Shown: positions 35,433 to 49,128 of the stretch, one piece after another
How the letters are laid out: every line of letters starts with the position of its first letter
How positions within the stretch are numbered: position 1 is the stretch's first letter
NCBI GenBank assembly: GCA_030141605.1
Contig: JAQGDQ010000004.1
Span: 186,001 to 250,000, forward strand
Direction: 5' to 3'
Length of the DNA stretch: 64,000 bases
Source: Tubiluchus corallicola
Lineage: Eukaryota; Priapulida; Priapulimorpha; Priapulimorphida; Tubiluchidae
Notes under the pieces: generated by a model
What the model saw: the letters and a program-made list of their open reading frames with translations, nothing else
Database searches by the model: none
Told to the model about the DNA's origin: nothing
Made by a program: the position numbers and the translations under genes

Positions 35433-38400
35433 GATTATTCAAACACATGGACTCAGAAGCACACACATCAACAGTAAATCTTGTCACGGTTGTGTGATGC
35501 AGAAGTTTGGAAAAAATCCGGGTCGTAGTTGATGTACGTGTTCAAACGCCATGCAGCTCATATATACTTGTTGCTCCTACAAACTTGGAACGCCGCCAAC
35601 GTTGCGAAAATACACGAAATTCCTTCATGACTTGATAACTATGCAGACGATTGAGATGTCTTGCGTTCGGTAAACTTCCGATAACTGCAAACAACCGAAA
35701 ATGTTGATTTCAGAAGGTTCTAAAAGCAGTTCTCGCTGTATTTTCAACGCGGTAATAGAATAGATTAAAACCTCAGAGAAAACGAAAAAAATGCGCGCAT
35801 CGTTTCAAGAATCTTCGTCCAAAAGCTGCCTGCCACACCTATCTTATCTCACCAAACAGGCTACCAAACAGAATAGCGCCCAAATGCAGTCAGTTGAAAC
35901 CGTGCCTGTTCAAAGAATGAAATGACGCCACTGCGCATGTCCACGATGACTTTTACCCGCGGAATAGCAGCGAAGCAGGTCACGGATATTTGCATCACAA
36001 ACGCTTCGAATTTTAAAATGTCCAACTAGCGTGAAGAAGCAACCTGACGTCCATGCTGGTCTACTGTAGAGCGTAGATTACTAAGACTAGCATCCATCAT
36101 CGTTCTCACCCGAACTTGACCCTATCACTTGCACTCGATGCATGCTTTGTAACGTCCCTTTAAAGTAGCCTAACTTTTCAGTTAATTCGGGGTAATTTGA
36201 CTAATTTCCTTAAATATTAGTCAAATTTCAAATCGATTTAACTTATCACGATAAACAAATGTATGAAATCTAATTGAACTTGAACTCCCCAAAGTTACAA
36301 TTACAAAGGAACGAAAATTGTCACAAACAGGGTAGGATATTTAGGGGGCTTAAGGGGCCTTTGCCCCAACTCCCTGCCAGAGGGGCCCCAGGCTAAAAAA
36401 TTGACTAATGTCTTCAGAAGCGTTCTTATACCAGGAACCTGTTCTCGACTTGCTGTAGGGTATACTGTTACGCATTTTTATCAAGTGTGATTCATTTTAA
36501 ACTTTTTTTACTGATCGTGAATAGAAACATGTAGGCCTAAACTGAACTTTAATATTTTTGGCTCTGCTGTTATTTGAAGTGATTACAATAATAGCTTATA
36601 CAGCAGTATAAAAGAAGAAAACATAGCTAACCTATTTTTTCGAAGAAATGCGATTTATCATTCATTTTAGTTCATTTCTCATTAGCCATGTAATTTTTAT
36701 GTTGAGTGTCACCCCATCTTGAAGTGCCCCAAGCCCCCAAGGTCTAAGTCCGGCCCTGGTTACTAAACACCTTACGCATAATCTAATTTCTTTTCAATAT
36801 GATTATGGACGAAGTAACAGCGTGTCATAATTATGTGCAACAATTCACGCAATTTGTTGATTAACTTTGTTGATATTCATAATTTTACTGTTGTTATGCT
36901 AATTTGCTATTTCAGTAACATACAAAACTTAATAAGTTAGCCGAATTCTATATAATAACAACGGAGACTTTTTAATTTAGAAACGCACAGTAACTAGATT
37001 TTCATGAATTTCAATCGATTAATAAATTTCATTTTAATGCTTGACTCCCCTGTTTAAGGAAAACTTGAAAAGGCATGTAACCTCACTTTATGTAGTTAAG
37101 GCCAAGAAAACTGGCTTAAGCTTTCGCTGCAATCATAAACTGTTGCTGATTAACCAATAGGCTATTAAGGCTGTAGCCCTAGGCCCACAGACTAGAGTAG
37201 GCACTCGAGCCCAGAGATTGACAACAAACCTGAACAAAAAAACGATGACAGATTAAATCGGAATAGAAATTTGATCTCTGAAATAAATTCTTTTGTATTT
37301 TTAATACAGACTTAAGGCTACATTTTCAAAATAAATTTTAAGCAATGCCTATGCTAATGACTTAAAAACAAAACTATTACAGTGGTGGCCTGTGCCTTTG
37401 ACATTAAGCCAACAAAAAGGGCCAAAGAATTACTTTCAAATGTACTCTGCAATCAAGATTCAAGATTTCATGATTGTTTATTTCGCATTAACACAAATGC
37501 AATGAATACATTAAAAGAAACAAAATGCTTTCAATAATTCAATGGGTAACAAAGAGTAAGATACATACTAAAAAGAAAATTTTGAAAAAAATAATAATTA
37601 GATACTCCAACTTAACTGATTTATGTTGCAGGGCGTTAAAGAAGCCAAGCTTGTAAAAATGCCGTGACTGTAAAATTTCGAGCAATAGGATACGTTTAAA
37701 TAAAGAAAATGAGTGGTAAGGATGTGAACAAGTAAGTGAGGGTGAGCATTAATGATGATGGATGAAAGATGACGACATGATGAAATGGAAATAAAAATAC
37801 AAATAAAGAGACAATTATACAAAATAAGAATATACATTTGTTCAAGATTAAATGATAAATCAAGAGCGCAGACCATTCCTGCGAAGGTCGATGAAAATGG
37901 ACAATCGGAATGCCCAAGTTTGACCTTTTGGCTATATTTTGTGACCATCTAATTAGGTGTAATAATGTAATAAATTACGTATTAAAGATGTTGGTTTTTT
38001 TGAAATCTGTTTATACTAACACTTTGTTTTGTAGTGATGTCTACATATTCCAACATGAAAGGTAATAAATGTTTGGCGAAGCTGGTTTTCCAAAATGGAA
38101 TGCTGTATGTATTAAAACGAGTGTTATGAACTTTTTGTGCTAGAATTATAGAATTAGCAAAAATTTTTAGAAAAGCCTGTTATTCGTTTTATACATGTAG
38201 ATAGCTAAAGCTAGTTAGTTTAAGTCGCTTTTAAGTCGTTTAAGTCGCACCAACAGTATACCGCATTCACGATATTATGTAAATGGCATTTCCGCTCGTT
38301 TAGATAGACTATAAATTAAACTTAAAGACTCTCGTTGTAATGCATTTAAGGGTGATACTTTTGTATAATAAATCGAACCCCATAAGTTAATACAACACGT

Positions 38401-40692
38401 TAAATAAAGCAACACAAGGCTATTATGCAGAGTTAGTAAGTGCGTTTTTGACAATCACTTATTATACCCAATTCCAAATAGGCGTGTCTACAACAATTTT
38501 AAAATGTTACCAGGATTGTAATGCATACTTTTAGGCTCCTGTTTCTTGACAGCTTTAGGCCATGATACCGTTAATCCGCCCATGATCATAAAATTCAAAA
38601 ATCTGATAGCTGCAACATTATAAAGCGGACAAAACAAAATAAGTCAAATGTGTATTTTAAATAAAATTCATAGTTACTTTGGTCTTCAATGTGTTGTTAC
38701 TAAGGTTAGTTTTCAAAACATTCTGTGATTAACATTTCGATTTGCGTTTATTATGCTGAGTAATGGCCATAATGTGTAATCAGCCAAATCTTATACTTAT
38801 AAATAAATTCGTGGAAACGAGAACAATCTGTTTACTACTTAATTAGTCTAACTTTTTCCAACTAACAATAAAAATGTACAAGAATTGATGAAATTCAAAA
38901 GACGACACTATTTTTGGCAAAACGCCAAGGATCGGACGTCCTACTAGCTGTAGGCTGTGTTCGCAGGCAGGTGGGTAATAATCACCCATCCCAACAATAG
39001 CGTAAACTATTTAGATGCAGAACACAGCCATTATATGACAGTCATTGACGGGATTTGCCACGTCATAACAATAGTCAGCAGTTGACTATACAGTTTAGTT
39101 ATTTTTATTGTCACAAAAATCATTCATATCTATTATATTATTCTAATAAACTAATCTAAGCCCGGGTTACGGTGCATACAGGTGGAGAAGGTCTCGGTGG
39201 GGCGGACTCGCCGTTTCACCTTGAAACTTAAGTGGTTAGAAAAACGCGCCTTTCCTCTGGGGGCCAGCAGCCTTGCCTGCTCTCTCAGGAAGATTTGGAT
39301 TAAAACCGGTTTAGTTAATAGCTTCTCTCGGTTCCCTTCGCATAGAATGCCAAAATTGTTCGGAATTTACCCATAAATGACCCAAGCCGTCTGGAAACCG
39401 GTTGTAGGTCCAAAGACCCCAAAATCTGATCCACTTAGGAATGGCGCCAATGATTCGCCATGCGCACAGGACATCTTCATAAACCGAACAATAGAAAAGA
39501 ATAGTTACTATTGTTCATGACTTGCACAAAATCAGAGAACCAAATCAGAAACTTTACAGCTATTGAAAGCATGACATTATAAGCTTATAGCTTGTGACAA
39601 TTTTCGGTAGTCATAACTTTACAAGGGTGGCTAAGATGGACAAATTAAAATTTCGAAAAGGACTTTGAATTCTGGTAAAAGTGTACTTTATCAGTGCAAT
39701 GACTGCTCTTGTTTTTGTATATTTACAGTTGAAAAATTTGCTACAAACAAACGTTGAAAGTATTTATCAAAGATTAGGGCACCCTTATTAAAAAAAGTGA
39801 AACCTACCCTATATCACCAAATCGTGCGAAAAGGAATCGTAATCTCGTCTTTTGTGGTTGTTGTTTATCCATTGAAGCTGGCTCTTTCGTATATTTGATT
39901 TGGCTGATGCTTTGAAAGAGTTTACACTTAACTTAAAGACAGTACGGGTTTATACAAAAAAAATTGAAATGTGCTAAGTAAACAGGGCAGAATCAGAATC
40001 GATCTATAGTTCAAATTTCAAAGCTTTTAGCCCTCATGCATTTTAGCAAGCATCATGCACCTGCAAATCAATTTCACGCATTTTAAATCAGGTAGTGAGG
40101 CTCCTTGTTTTTCGAAAATATAATAATTATTAGGTTGTAGTTATAAAATACTTTTATAAAAAGCTTAGTATAAATTTTCATAACTCGTTCTAATTTAGGC
40201 ACTGGTAATTGGGTAGCAGGTACTTCACCTCTTCGTCCATCACCGTGATCTTTGGTTGAGCCAGATTGCGTGCACATTTTTCCTTTCGGCTTGCTTGAAT
40301 TTTACATGTAAAGACTCAGGCTATAAGATGTTGTAAGAAAACAAGCGCCGCTGGGACGTTTTTCATAAAGGCCAGAGAAAAAGTTGTACCAGTTTCTGAC
40401 GTAAGGTTATGTTTTCATCTTTTTTATCAATCGCCTGTACTACACGTAAACCTAGTCAGAATGTTGGATTCATTTGGTTACATGTTCCATGCTGCCATGC
40501 AGTATTTGTTACTATCACGGACCTAAAATTTTTATAGCCCTTAAATGAATTTGATCTATCCTATTTTAGGCTGTAATTTAGGATACAAAAGTAGCATGAG
40601 ACTGCAATGTCAATCTGGATAATGCGCATTGGTAAATACAGCCCTATTCCCTAGTAATTCTGCTATTCTTTCTTTGTTCAGCAAAGCCGTGC

Positions 40693-40926
40693 ATGATCTA
40701 CTTTATATTGTCCATTAGCGCTGAACTCGGGTTGGCTGCCCACCGTTTTACCAAAAATTCTAAAATCAAAGATCATGGTATTAAGCAAACAATTGTTTAC
40801 AACCTTGAACTGCCTTCTGTGCACTCAGCTTGGCTTATTTGTGGAGAAGAAGCCGCAGAGAGAATCCTGATTCCTCGAATTGCAGCCCATGGAAACTTTT
40901 CAGTAAAATCTGTGAAACCAAACTAG
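40693..40926 (+). CDS. Unassigned coding-like open frame
   Basis: 77 codons from ATG to TAG, directly preceded by a TTTGTTCAG acceptor-like sequence at 40674-40682, so it could be a terminal exon. The second half (residues 35-77) has a balanced composition unlike AT-driven spurious frames. I recognise no domain. No upstream exon was identified. Confidence 0.25.
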   Translation: MIYFILSISAELGLAAHRFTKNSKIKDHGIKQTIVYNLELPSVHSAWLICGEEAAERILIPRIAAHGNFSVKSVKPN

Positions 40927-41393
40927 ATAAGCAGCTCCTCTGTTTCTTGTAAAGTGATTAACTTCTGCCAAATATGCAGGTGGTATCACTCTTTTCGCGT
41001 CTCTGGTAATGTGTCATCGGTTGGCCTTTTCACCAAGAACATGAGTGTAGTATGACTTTAGAACGCTTAAGCAGCACCATTTTAATACCTTTGATGTGTC
41101 TTAAACTTTTAATAATGAGGTCTGGCGCAATGGCCTACACCGTAAACTTCAATTGTGTGTGTCTGTTATACAATCGATCGCAATTTCAGACTGAAAGATG
41201 TTTTTGAGAGATAATTGTTTGTCTGGCTTGTTGTTTGACTGGTCAGTCAGTCAGCCAGCTAGTTGGTTCATTGGCTGATCAGTTAGTTAATTTGTTTGGT
41301 AAATAGGTATAGACAGATCGATAGCTTCATCAAGTCTTTTCATTTGACGTACTACAAGCCAATATTGCTCGACACTGGATGATTGATCGATCG

Positions 41394-41560
41394 ACTTCGG
41401 CTTTGGTCCTCTAACAGAAAATTTTCCCATACGCAAATGACCCACAGTCAGCCATGCGCAAAATCTAGATCCGACTTAATCGTATACTAACTTGTGGCCG
41501 TGGTTCAAAAACTGTAGGAGAAGATCCGGCCTAACGAAAAAAATAAGCTGCGTGATCTTT
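41394..41560 (+). repeat. Dispersed repeat, shared with 47350-47510 (copy 1)
   Basis: Shared ordered blocks with the second copy: TTCGGCTTTGGT against TTCGGTTTTGGT, ACGCAAATGACCCA against ACGCAAATGGCCCA, CAGCCATGCGCAA against CAGCCGTGCGCAA, and CTCAAAAACTGTAGGAG-like blocks. Same orientation, non-coding, unknown family. Confidence 0.6.
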
Positions 41561-41985
41561 TGACATGTGGGTCGCATGTAAAAATAAATCTCTACTACCC
41601 ATCATTAGTAATTAGTTTATTTTAATTTTCCCAAACACTTTCATGCACCAGCCACTTCTTATTAAAATTCGTTATTTTAATAAAATTTATTAAATTAAAC
41701 GTTTCATAGGTAAATTCATCATTAAGATTTTAGGTCTTCTCCAAAAGACAATGTAATTATACTCCAACAAATAAGAAGTCTCCAACAAAAATTCATGTTT
41801 CAAACATACGCAGCTTGGGAAAAAATACAAGATGTTTATTATTGTTATTATGTTTATTTGCATTATTAGTGGCATTTAAAAGTCACAATTACGCTCAAGC
41901 GAGCACCGGTTTAATAACCCTGCTATCAGTACATCTATCACCTGGTAGTTAAAGAGAGAAATAGACTTAGTGAGAAAAAGAGAGC

Positions 41986-41987
41986 GA

Positions 41988-42027
<40 letters not shown>

Positions 42028-42039
42028 GAGAGAGGGGGG

Positions 42040-42080
<41 letters not shown>
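41986..42080. repeat. (GA)n array
   Basis: GAGAGA repeat with short G-rich interruptions. The serine/leucine-rich and arginine/glutamate-rich frames through it are artefacts. Confidence 0.95.
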
Positions 42081-42084
<4 letters not shown>

Positions 42085-42966
42085 GAAGAAGGCGAGATGG
42101 AGAGAAAATACAAAGAGCAATTAAGAGAGAGACTGAAAGAGATGGAGGGGAAGGTCGGAGATAAAAGTAATTAGAGAGAGTCAACAGTTTGAAGTGAAAC
42201 TATAATATGGAATTGAGATTCCGTCTGCCTCCAATTTCCATTATCTTAATGCTACTTTCTTTAACATGAGAAAATTATTTGGCGAAAGAGACGTCATACG
42301 TCACGCATGCCAGTGTAAATTTTCGCTAGAATCGGAAATATTGGCCACTTAGATGATGTCTCCTTGGAAATAATTTTCTTACATTATCCTAGTTATGTTT
42401 TACGCAAAATTATTGAATATACTGAATAATATACTAGTTGTTGTTGCTAAAATGTCAAAAAATGGTAAATGAATGAGCGAATCCATAGAATGTGAAAATT
42501 AGAAACATCTTTAGTCTCTAAATTTAACACAAGTTTCTATATTATGGTCTACGCACAAAACATAGTACTATACTATATTAGCAGTATTATGTCAATCAAA
42601 AATAACATTGTAATCTAAATTTCCTGTTTGCTAGAGATTTATTGGCTGGTCTCATGTCACATTTTTGCACTGACATCGTTCTAAAACATGTTGTAGTTCT
42701 ATAATTACTCATATAAGCTCGTGCTGCTATCTGGTGTTCGCTTTGTAGTTGTCAGCGATGTGCAAATTCTAGTAGAATGCCTTAAAAAGTTAACCGCCAT
42801 TATTGAATGGGACACGGGTAACGACCTATGTGAATACTAACGTAACACATTCGTCGGGCCAGGTTGAATCTTATAGTACACCACATTTGAGGACGTGTAT
42901 AAAAGGCACGCATTAAAAGGCATGAATCTTACATGAAGCTTAACAGCTAAATAACTGAACAGGGAC

Positions 42967-44496
42967 GTACTGAAAAACTTGTATTTGAACCAAACCAGCA
43001 TTTGAACCGAGCACATGTTCTGCCAATTGATCTATTTGGCTCAGGACGGGAATGAGATGGATGGTGGGGAGAAGGAGAGAGAAAGAGAGAGAGAGAGGGG
43101 GGAGGGAAAAAGGGAGGGAAAGGGTAGTAGTAGAGTAGTGTGCAGTAAAAACGTTCGATTTTCTTAACAAAAATGTAATAAAACTTATTACACGGTGGGT
43201 TGTTTATGAAATGGATATTGTTCTTGTTATAAAGAATTTGAAAATTTTACTTTAAGTAAAGGTGTTGAAAAAATTCAGCACCCACCGTGAAACATAACAT
43301 CCTTGCATTGATGAAAGTTCCGTATCCGTAAAATAAAGCATCCAGAAAGAGGCATATCCACGAAATATCGCACCTAATAAAATATTAAATTACAACAACC
43401 AATCGAAATGGGAAAGTTGCTCTCAAAGCTTTACTTATCGGACCGTCACGAGTAGCAAAGCCGTTGTCTAGAGTGTGCGAACTTTGAGATACCACACCAC
43501 AGTCAGCTTTAGGAAATCGTAAAATTTAACAGAAATTTCTGTTGAAAAAATAACATCACTTTTGTTTAATTTTCATGATTGTCCGCTTTACATTATTTTC
43601 CTTATCAACTTGGCGTTTCTTTTTCCCAGTCATTAAATTTTAAAACAGTAGATAGATCTTAAAAGACAAGAAAAGGGGTACCTGAAGTAGGTTTCAAAAA
43701 AGTCACCTTAAGAAATTATGTTACTTTATAGGCAATTTCATGCGTACATCGTACTCGTCTTTTTTGTCTGTTTTCATTTTAAATCTCCCACAATATTGTT
43801 CCGACAGCGCCATTACATGAGTCACATATGCACAACACAAATGAGGGGAAGAAAAGGAAATGTTAGACTATGTCCCAAAAAACTTTGCACGCAAAGTTAT
43901 ATTACTTAACATTACGCTTACCTGTTTGAAAGACTTGCGTAATTGGAAAAGAAAATTCTTAGTATTTTAAAATGTTTTCACCAAATGGTAAAATGTCGTT
44001 GACTCACATCCGGGGTGCGCCACTCACTAGCCAAAAACGTATTTTTAATCTTATTGACAAGTACAGGCAACTTTAAAATTTTACTTAGTTAGTAATATGT
44101 ATGCCACAAATGCTCTGATCATTTTTCAAAACTTTGCTCAGTGTTATCTAACCTTGTTTCAAATGACCTACCTTCAAAATGGCTGTGCCTAACGGTGATC
44201 CCGGGAGTTAAAATTTACACGTTTTATATAGCGTTATAGCCGATGCAAGCCCTGCATGCAAAAAGGCAGTATGCAAGTGGTATAAAAGTCCAAGACGAAT
44301 TTTTAAGCTTTATGTAAGTGGAGGATATTTTTGTGCTTTGAAGGACAAGAAACCCTTTGCTTACTTAAAGCTAAAAAATCGTCTTGAAATTCTGTATCGC
44401 TTACAGCCTTACATACTGCCTTGATGTGCATTCTAGCATGATGTCTATGCCTACATTACCTAAATAAAAAGTCTCGTAGTAATATCATTGTATACT
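42967..44496 (+). repeat. Segmental duplication, copy 1
   Basis: Runs from GTACTGAAAAACTTGTATTT to ATATCATTGTATACT and is nearly identical by eye over its full length to 44947-47098. The second copy differs by an insertion and GA expansion and by scattered substitutions. Contains repeat copy C. No intact gene is visible inside. Confidence 0.9.
43845..44276 (+). repeat. Unnamed dispersed repeat, copy C
   Basis: Family member within duplication copy 1. Blocks: GGGGAAGAAAAGGAAATG, CCCAAAAAACTTTGC, TTACCTGTTTGAAAGACTTG, ATGGCTGTGCCTAACGGTGA, and GCAAGCCCTGCATGCAAAAA. Confidence 0.6.
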
Positions 44497-45071
44497 GCAC
44501 AAAGTTATAACAACCAAACCTGTTATACGTTCAGCGCAAGGTTATAGAACTGAAATATAAGTGTAAAGTGACCTAGTTTCTCGCACCTACTTTCTTGTGC
44601 GAGTGCTAAATTTCTTCCCAAGATCTTTGTATTAAACTTAAATCTTTGAAATAAACGCACAGAGTAGAAAACCTGATTAAATCAATCACACCGCTCCTGC
44701 CACCATCTGTAATGGCCGTGCATACAGGGGCAGACCATAGGGGCCAATTAATGGTAGTCGCTGCTAAGTTCGATCAGTTCCTTGGCCGAGCTAGGGGCAC
44801 TAACCGACTGCCCACTAAAGAAACAGACAATAGCTGAGCCTAGGCAGACTCTACTGGGGCTCTACCTAAATAGCATGGATTCTTTTGTGGTGGGATTGAT
44901 TAAAAACAGGCGTTCCATCTATACCCCCAAAACCAAACTGTAACCAGTACTGAAAAACTTGTATTTGAACCAAACCAGCATTTGAACCGAGCACATGTTC
45001 TGCCAATTGATCTATTTGGCTCAGGACGGGAATGAGATGGATGGTGGGGAGAAGGAGAGAGAGAGAGAGAG

Positions 45072-45707
<636 letters not shown>

Positions 45708-46455
45708 GGGGAAGGGAAAAAGGGAGGGAAAGGGTAGTGGTAGAGTAGTGTGCAGTAAAAACGTTCAATTTTCTTAACAAAAATGTAATAAGACTTATTA
45801 CATGGTGGGTTGTTTATGAAATGGATATTGTTCTTGTTATAAAGAATTTAAAAATTTTACTTTAAGTAAAGGTGTTGATAAAAAATTCAGCACCCACCGT
45901 GAAACATAACATCCTTGCATTGATGAAAGTTCCGTATCCGTAAAATAAAGCATCCAGAAAGAGGCATATCCACGAAATATCGCACCTAATAAAATATTAA
46001 ATTACAACAACCAATCGAAATGGGAAAGTTGCTCTCAAAGCTTTACTTATCGGACCGTCACTAGTAGCAAAGCCGTTGTCTAGAGTGTGCGAACTTTGAG
46101 ATACCACACCACAGTCAGCTTTAGGAAATCGTAAAATTTAACAGAAATTTCTGTTGAAAAAATAACATCACTTTTGTTTAATTTTCATGATTGTCCGCTT
46201 TACATTATTTTCCTTATCAACTTGGCGTTTCTTTTTCCCCAGTCATTAAATTCTAAAACAGTAGATAGATCTTAAAAGACAAGAAAAGGGTACCTGAAGT
46301 AGGTTTCAAAAAAGTCACCTTAAGAAATTATGTTACTTTATAGGCAATTTCATGCATATATCGTACTCGTGTTTTTTGTCTGTTTTCATTTTAAATCTCC
46401 CACAACATTGTTCCGACAGCGCCATTACATGAGTCACATATGCACAACACAAATG

Positions 46456-46886
46456 AGGGGAAGAAAAGGAAATCTTAGACTATGTCCCAAAAAACTTTCC
46501 ACGCAAAGTTATATTACTTAACATTACGCTTACCTGTTTGAAAGACTTGTGAAATTGGAAAAGAAAATTCTTAGTATTTTAAAATGTTTTCACCAAATGG
46601 TAAAATGTCGTTGACTCACATCCAGGGTGCGCCACTCACTAGCCAAAAACGTATTTTTAATCTTATTGACAAGTACAGTATTTTAAAGTTTTACTTAGTT
46701 AGTAATATGTATGCTACGAATGCTCTGATCATTTTTCAAAACTTTACTCAGTGTTATCTAAACTTGTTTCAAATGACCTACCATCAAAATGGCTGTGCCT
46801 AACGGTCATCGCGGGAGTTAAAATTTACACGTTTTATATAGCGTTATAGCCGATGGAAGCCCTGCATGCAAAAAGGCAGTATGCAA
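46456..46886 (+). repeat. Unnamed dispersed repeat, copy D
   Basis: Family member within duplication copy 2, almost identical to copy C because of the duplication. The ATGGCTGTGCCTAACGGTCA block is conserved. Confidence 0.6.
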
Positions 46887-47139
46887 GTGGTATAAAATTC
46901 CAAGACGAATTTTTAAGCTTTATGTAAGCGGAGGATATTTTTGTGCTTTTAAGGACAAGAAACCCTTTGCTTACGTAAAGCTAAAAAATCGTCTTGAAAT
47001 TCTCTATCGCTTACATACTGCCTTGATGCGCATTCTAGTGTGATGTCTATGCCTACATTACCTAAATAAAAAGTCTCGTAGTAATATCATTGTATACTTG
47101 GAACCCATACATAACCTATCATATAATTAGCCTGACCAT

Positions 47140-47310
47140 CACGCCCAATATTGTAATACAGAGAAAAAAATTAATGTAATAACGAATCGGTAGTGTAATA
47201 AAAAACTAACGCATAATGCAATACCCGAAGTTAAAGCTTATTGTAACACCACAAAATGCATAACGTAATAACAAAAATTTTAACAGATAACGCAATACTG
47301 CAAGCCACTG
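47140..47310 (+). repeat. Array of short phased TAATGTAATA-like motifs (left)
   Basis: Recurrent, imperfectly spaced units such as TTAATGTAATAACG, GTGTAATAAAAAAC, CGCATAATGCAATAC and GCATAACGTAATAAC. The same motif family reappears right of the fibulin-like gene, at 49780-49950 in the same orientation and at 50305-50462 in the opposite one. No coding content. Confidence 0.5.
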
Positions 47311-47349
47311 TTTCTCGACACAGGAAACATTGGTGCCCCCGACTCCCCG

Positions 47350-47510
47350 ATTTCGGTTTTGGTTATCTAGCTGAAGAGTTTCCCAAACGCAAATGGCCCA
47401 TATTCAGCCGTGCGCAAGATTTCGATCCCTTCTAGTCACATACCAAAAATTATGACCCTAGCTCAAAAACTGTAGGAGGGGATCAGCCTAATGAAAAAAC
47501 AAGAAACCCC
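47350..47510 (+). repeat. Dispersed repeat, shared with 41394-41560 (copy 2)
   Basis: Second copy in the same orientation; matching blocks include ACGCAAATGGCCCA and CTCAAAAACTGTAGGAGGGG. Non-coding. Confidence 0.6.
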
Positions 47511-47817
47511 GCTTGCCCGTGACCTTTTTTGTGACAGTTATACGTAAACATGGTAAAGACAACTTCATCAGAGCTCTAAACAATGCTGATGTAACATGGT
47601 ACTGATAATGATGACATCTATTAACTAGAAAGAAATAATAATAAACAAACGTCTTTTTATGGCACATTAACTGCTATTATTTCAATAATAATGTTATCAT
47701 GGATGACGACACAAGTGCTGCAAAGATTTCTGGCATAACATTATAGTAGTGGCATCATTTGGCAATGAAAAAGAAACGAAAACAGTCAAGTCATCACAGT
47801 CACTTAACGCACCAAAT

Positions 47818-49128
47818 TTATGCAAAATTGTATCTACTGACATCAATTAAGATTCTATGAACGTGAACGTAGTCCACTTTCGGAAAATGTATTGTTACTT
47901 TAACATATAAGCGTATGGTCTGCGGTCCGTCAAATCCTTTTCTTACCGACACGCCACCATTAATAGCGCCTTTCAACACTGCTGTAAAATCTGAACTTGT
48001 TGGACGAAGTTTTCCAGAACAGTTTTCACAGTCAACTTTTATAATTTCAACATCTGTAGGCCGGGAGGTCGGCTGCGCAAGCCTGCCACCAAAGGTGTAA
48101 AATTCGAATCCCTTATGTGGAAGATTCTCATCTTCTGAGCGAAATGATATGTAGTTCACAGTGTATGAGTTTTCACATACAGTGTCAGCGCCACACCGTC
48201 CTGAAGCTACATCTCTGTTGCAGCGAAAGAAGATGGCATTGTTTGTGGTACTCTTTTTATATCCAGCAGAACACTGATGACGTTCGCAAGAAAACCCTCC
48301 AAACTTGTTGAAGCAGACTTCATCTGGCTTACATGGGTTACTCTTACACTCGTCTACATCCTCGCAGCTGCGGCCGTCTGCCCGAAGATGGTATCCCGTT
48401 GGACAAGTACATTTCCAAGTACCCGGTATGTTTTCGCAACGCCACTCACAGTCAGTTACCAAGTAGTTTCCCAGATTACATTCATCAATATCAACACAGA
48501 CAGCCTTAGATATGTGTTTGTCGTTTTTATCAACCGGGTTTTGAAATTTGTAACCATTTGGACACGATAGTGTTTTTTCACTCCTTATATCTAAACACTT
48601 TATGTAGTTGGCTCCAGTTCTACACCTTGGTAAATTACGTTCAACTACATCAACATCAGTAAGTGGCGCTGCAAAAGCAACATTGTTCTTTTTCTCGTGC
48701 AGTTCATTAATCTTTGTGGTTAATTCTATATTTTTCCTTTCAAGATCATTGTTCTCTTCTTGTAACTGTGATATTCTTGCCTCTAATAACTCCGAATTAT
48801 CAGTTAGTGAGTATTGGTTGAATGCCTGAGTGGCATTGTTTCTTTCATGCAGTTTTCTGATTTCTTCATACAGTTGAGCATTGAGAAGTTGAAGTTCTTC
48901 TTTATCCTCTTGCAGCTTGGATATTCTTGTTCTTTGCATTTCAATAAATCCCACCACTAAATCCCCATATATGGGACAATGAGTTTTGGAAACAGTAAAA
49001 TCAAATCTACACTGATCTTGTGGCAACACCCGATTATCAACAAGAATTATTACCAACAAAACCAAAACGCTGCTGGCTAAACTCATGTCGATTAAATCAC
49101 AAAGTAGAAGTTTTCGAACGTAAGGCAC
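47818..49128 (-). CDS. Secreted coiled-coil/EGF/fibulin-C-like protein, intronless
   Basis: A single uninterrupted frame of 436 codons. The second Met (residue 15, 49086) gives a cleaner signal peptide, SLASSVLVLLVIIL, so the mature product probably starts there. Residues about 60-150 form a Leu/Glu/Lys-rich coiled coil. Residues 213-256 (DIDECNLG, then CENIPGTWKCTCPTGYHL) and 257-282 (DVDECKSNPC) are two calcium-binding EGF-like modules with the DxDE calcium motif and a CxNxxGxxxC pattern. The remainder, from HQCSAGY to the end, resembles the fibulin C-terminal module: a cysteine cluster followed by beta-rich sequence ending VHRILIDVSRYNF. Possible N-glycosylation sites are NAT near 98 and NCS near 368. 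The order fits a matrix protein, possibly oligomeric through the coiled coil. Typical fibulins have more EGF modules and many introns; this is short and intronless, so a retrocopy or lineage-specific family is possible. Its neighbours are repeats. Confidence 0.88.
   Translation of the reverse strand: MPYVRKLLLCDLIDMSLASSVLVLLVIILVDNRVLPQDQCRFDFTVSKTHCPIYGDLVVGFIEMQRTRISKLQEDKEELQLLNAQLYEEIRKLHERNNATQAFNQYSLTDNSELLEARISQLQEENNDLERKNIELTTKINELHEKKNNVAFAAPLTDVDVVERNLPRCRTGANYIKCLDIRSEKTLSCPNGYKFQNPVDKNDKHISKAVCVDIDECNLGNYLVTDCEWRCENIPGTWKCTCPTGYHLRADGRSCEDVDECKSNPCKPDEVCFNKFGGFSCERHQCSAGYKKSTTNNAIFFRCNRDVASGRCGADTVCENSYTVNYISFRSEDENLPHKGFEFYTFGGRLAQPTSRPTDVEIIKVDCENCSGKLRPTSSDFTAVLKGAINGGVSVRKGFDGPQTIRLYVKVTIHFPKVDYVHVHRILIDVSRYNFA

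Larger units (their letters stand above)
34320..41390. other. Gene-poor interval
   Basis: Apart from the small frame at 35331-35432 and open frames at 37598-37948 (minus), 39182-39376 (plus), 40083-40277 (minus) and 40693-40926 (plus), I see no supported exons. Of these, 40693-40926 looks most coding-like (YNLELPSVHSAWLICGEEAA, then ERILIPRIAAHGNFSVK) but has no recognised family. The 35.3-36.1 kb stretch is relatively GC-rich and CpG-containing. Confidence 0.5.

Noticed and set aside
37440-37950. 116-codon minus-strand frame followed by AATCTTGAATCTTGA
   Set aside because: Could be the 3' end of a LINE, but no polymerase block could be identified; the frame itself is AT-driven and hydrophobic.
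41876-42184. Serine/leucine-rich and arginine/glutamate-rich proteins
   Set aside because: Frames through a GA array; the same applies to 45571-45780.
47915-48829. Plus-strand frames inside the fibulin-like gene
   Set aside because: Shadows of the well-supported minus-strand gene.
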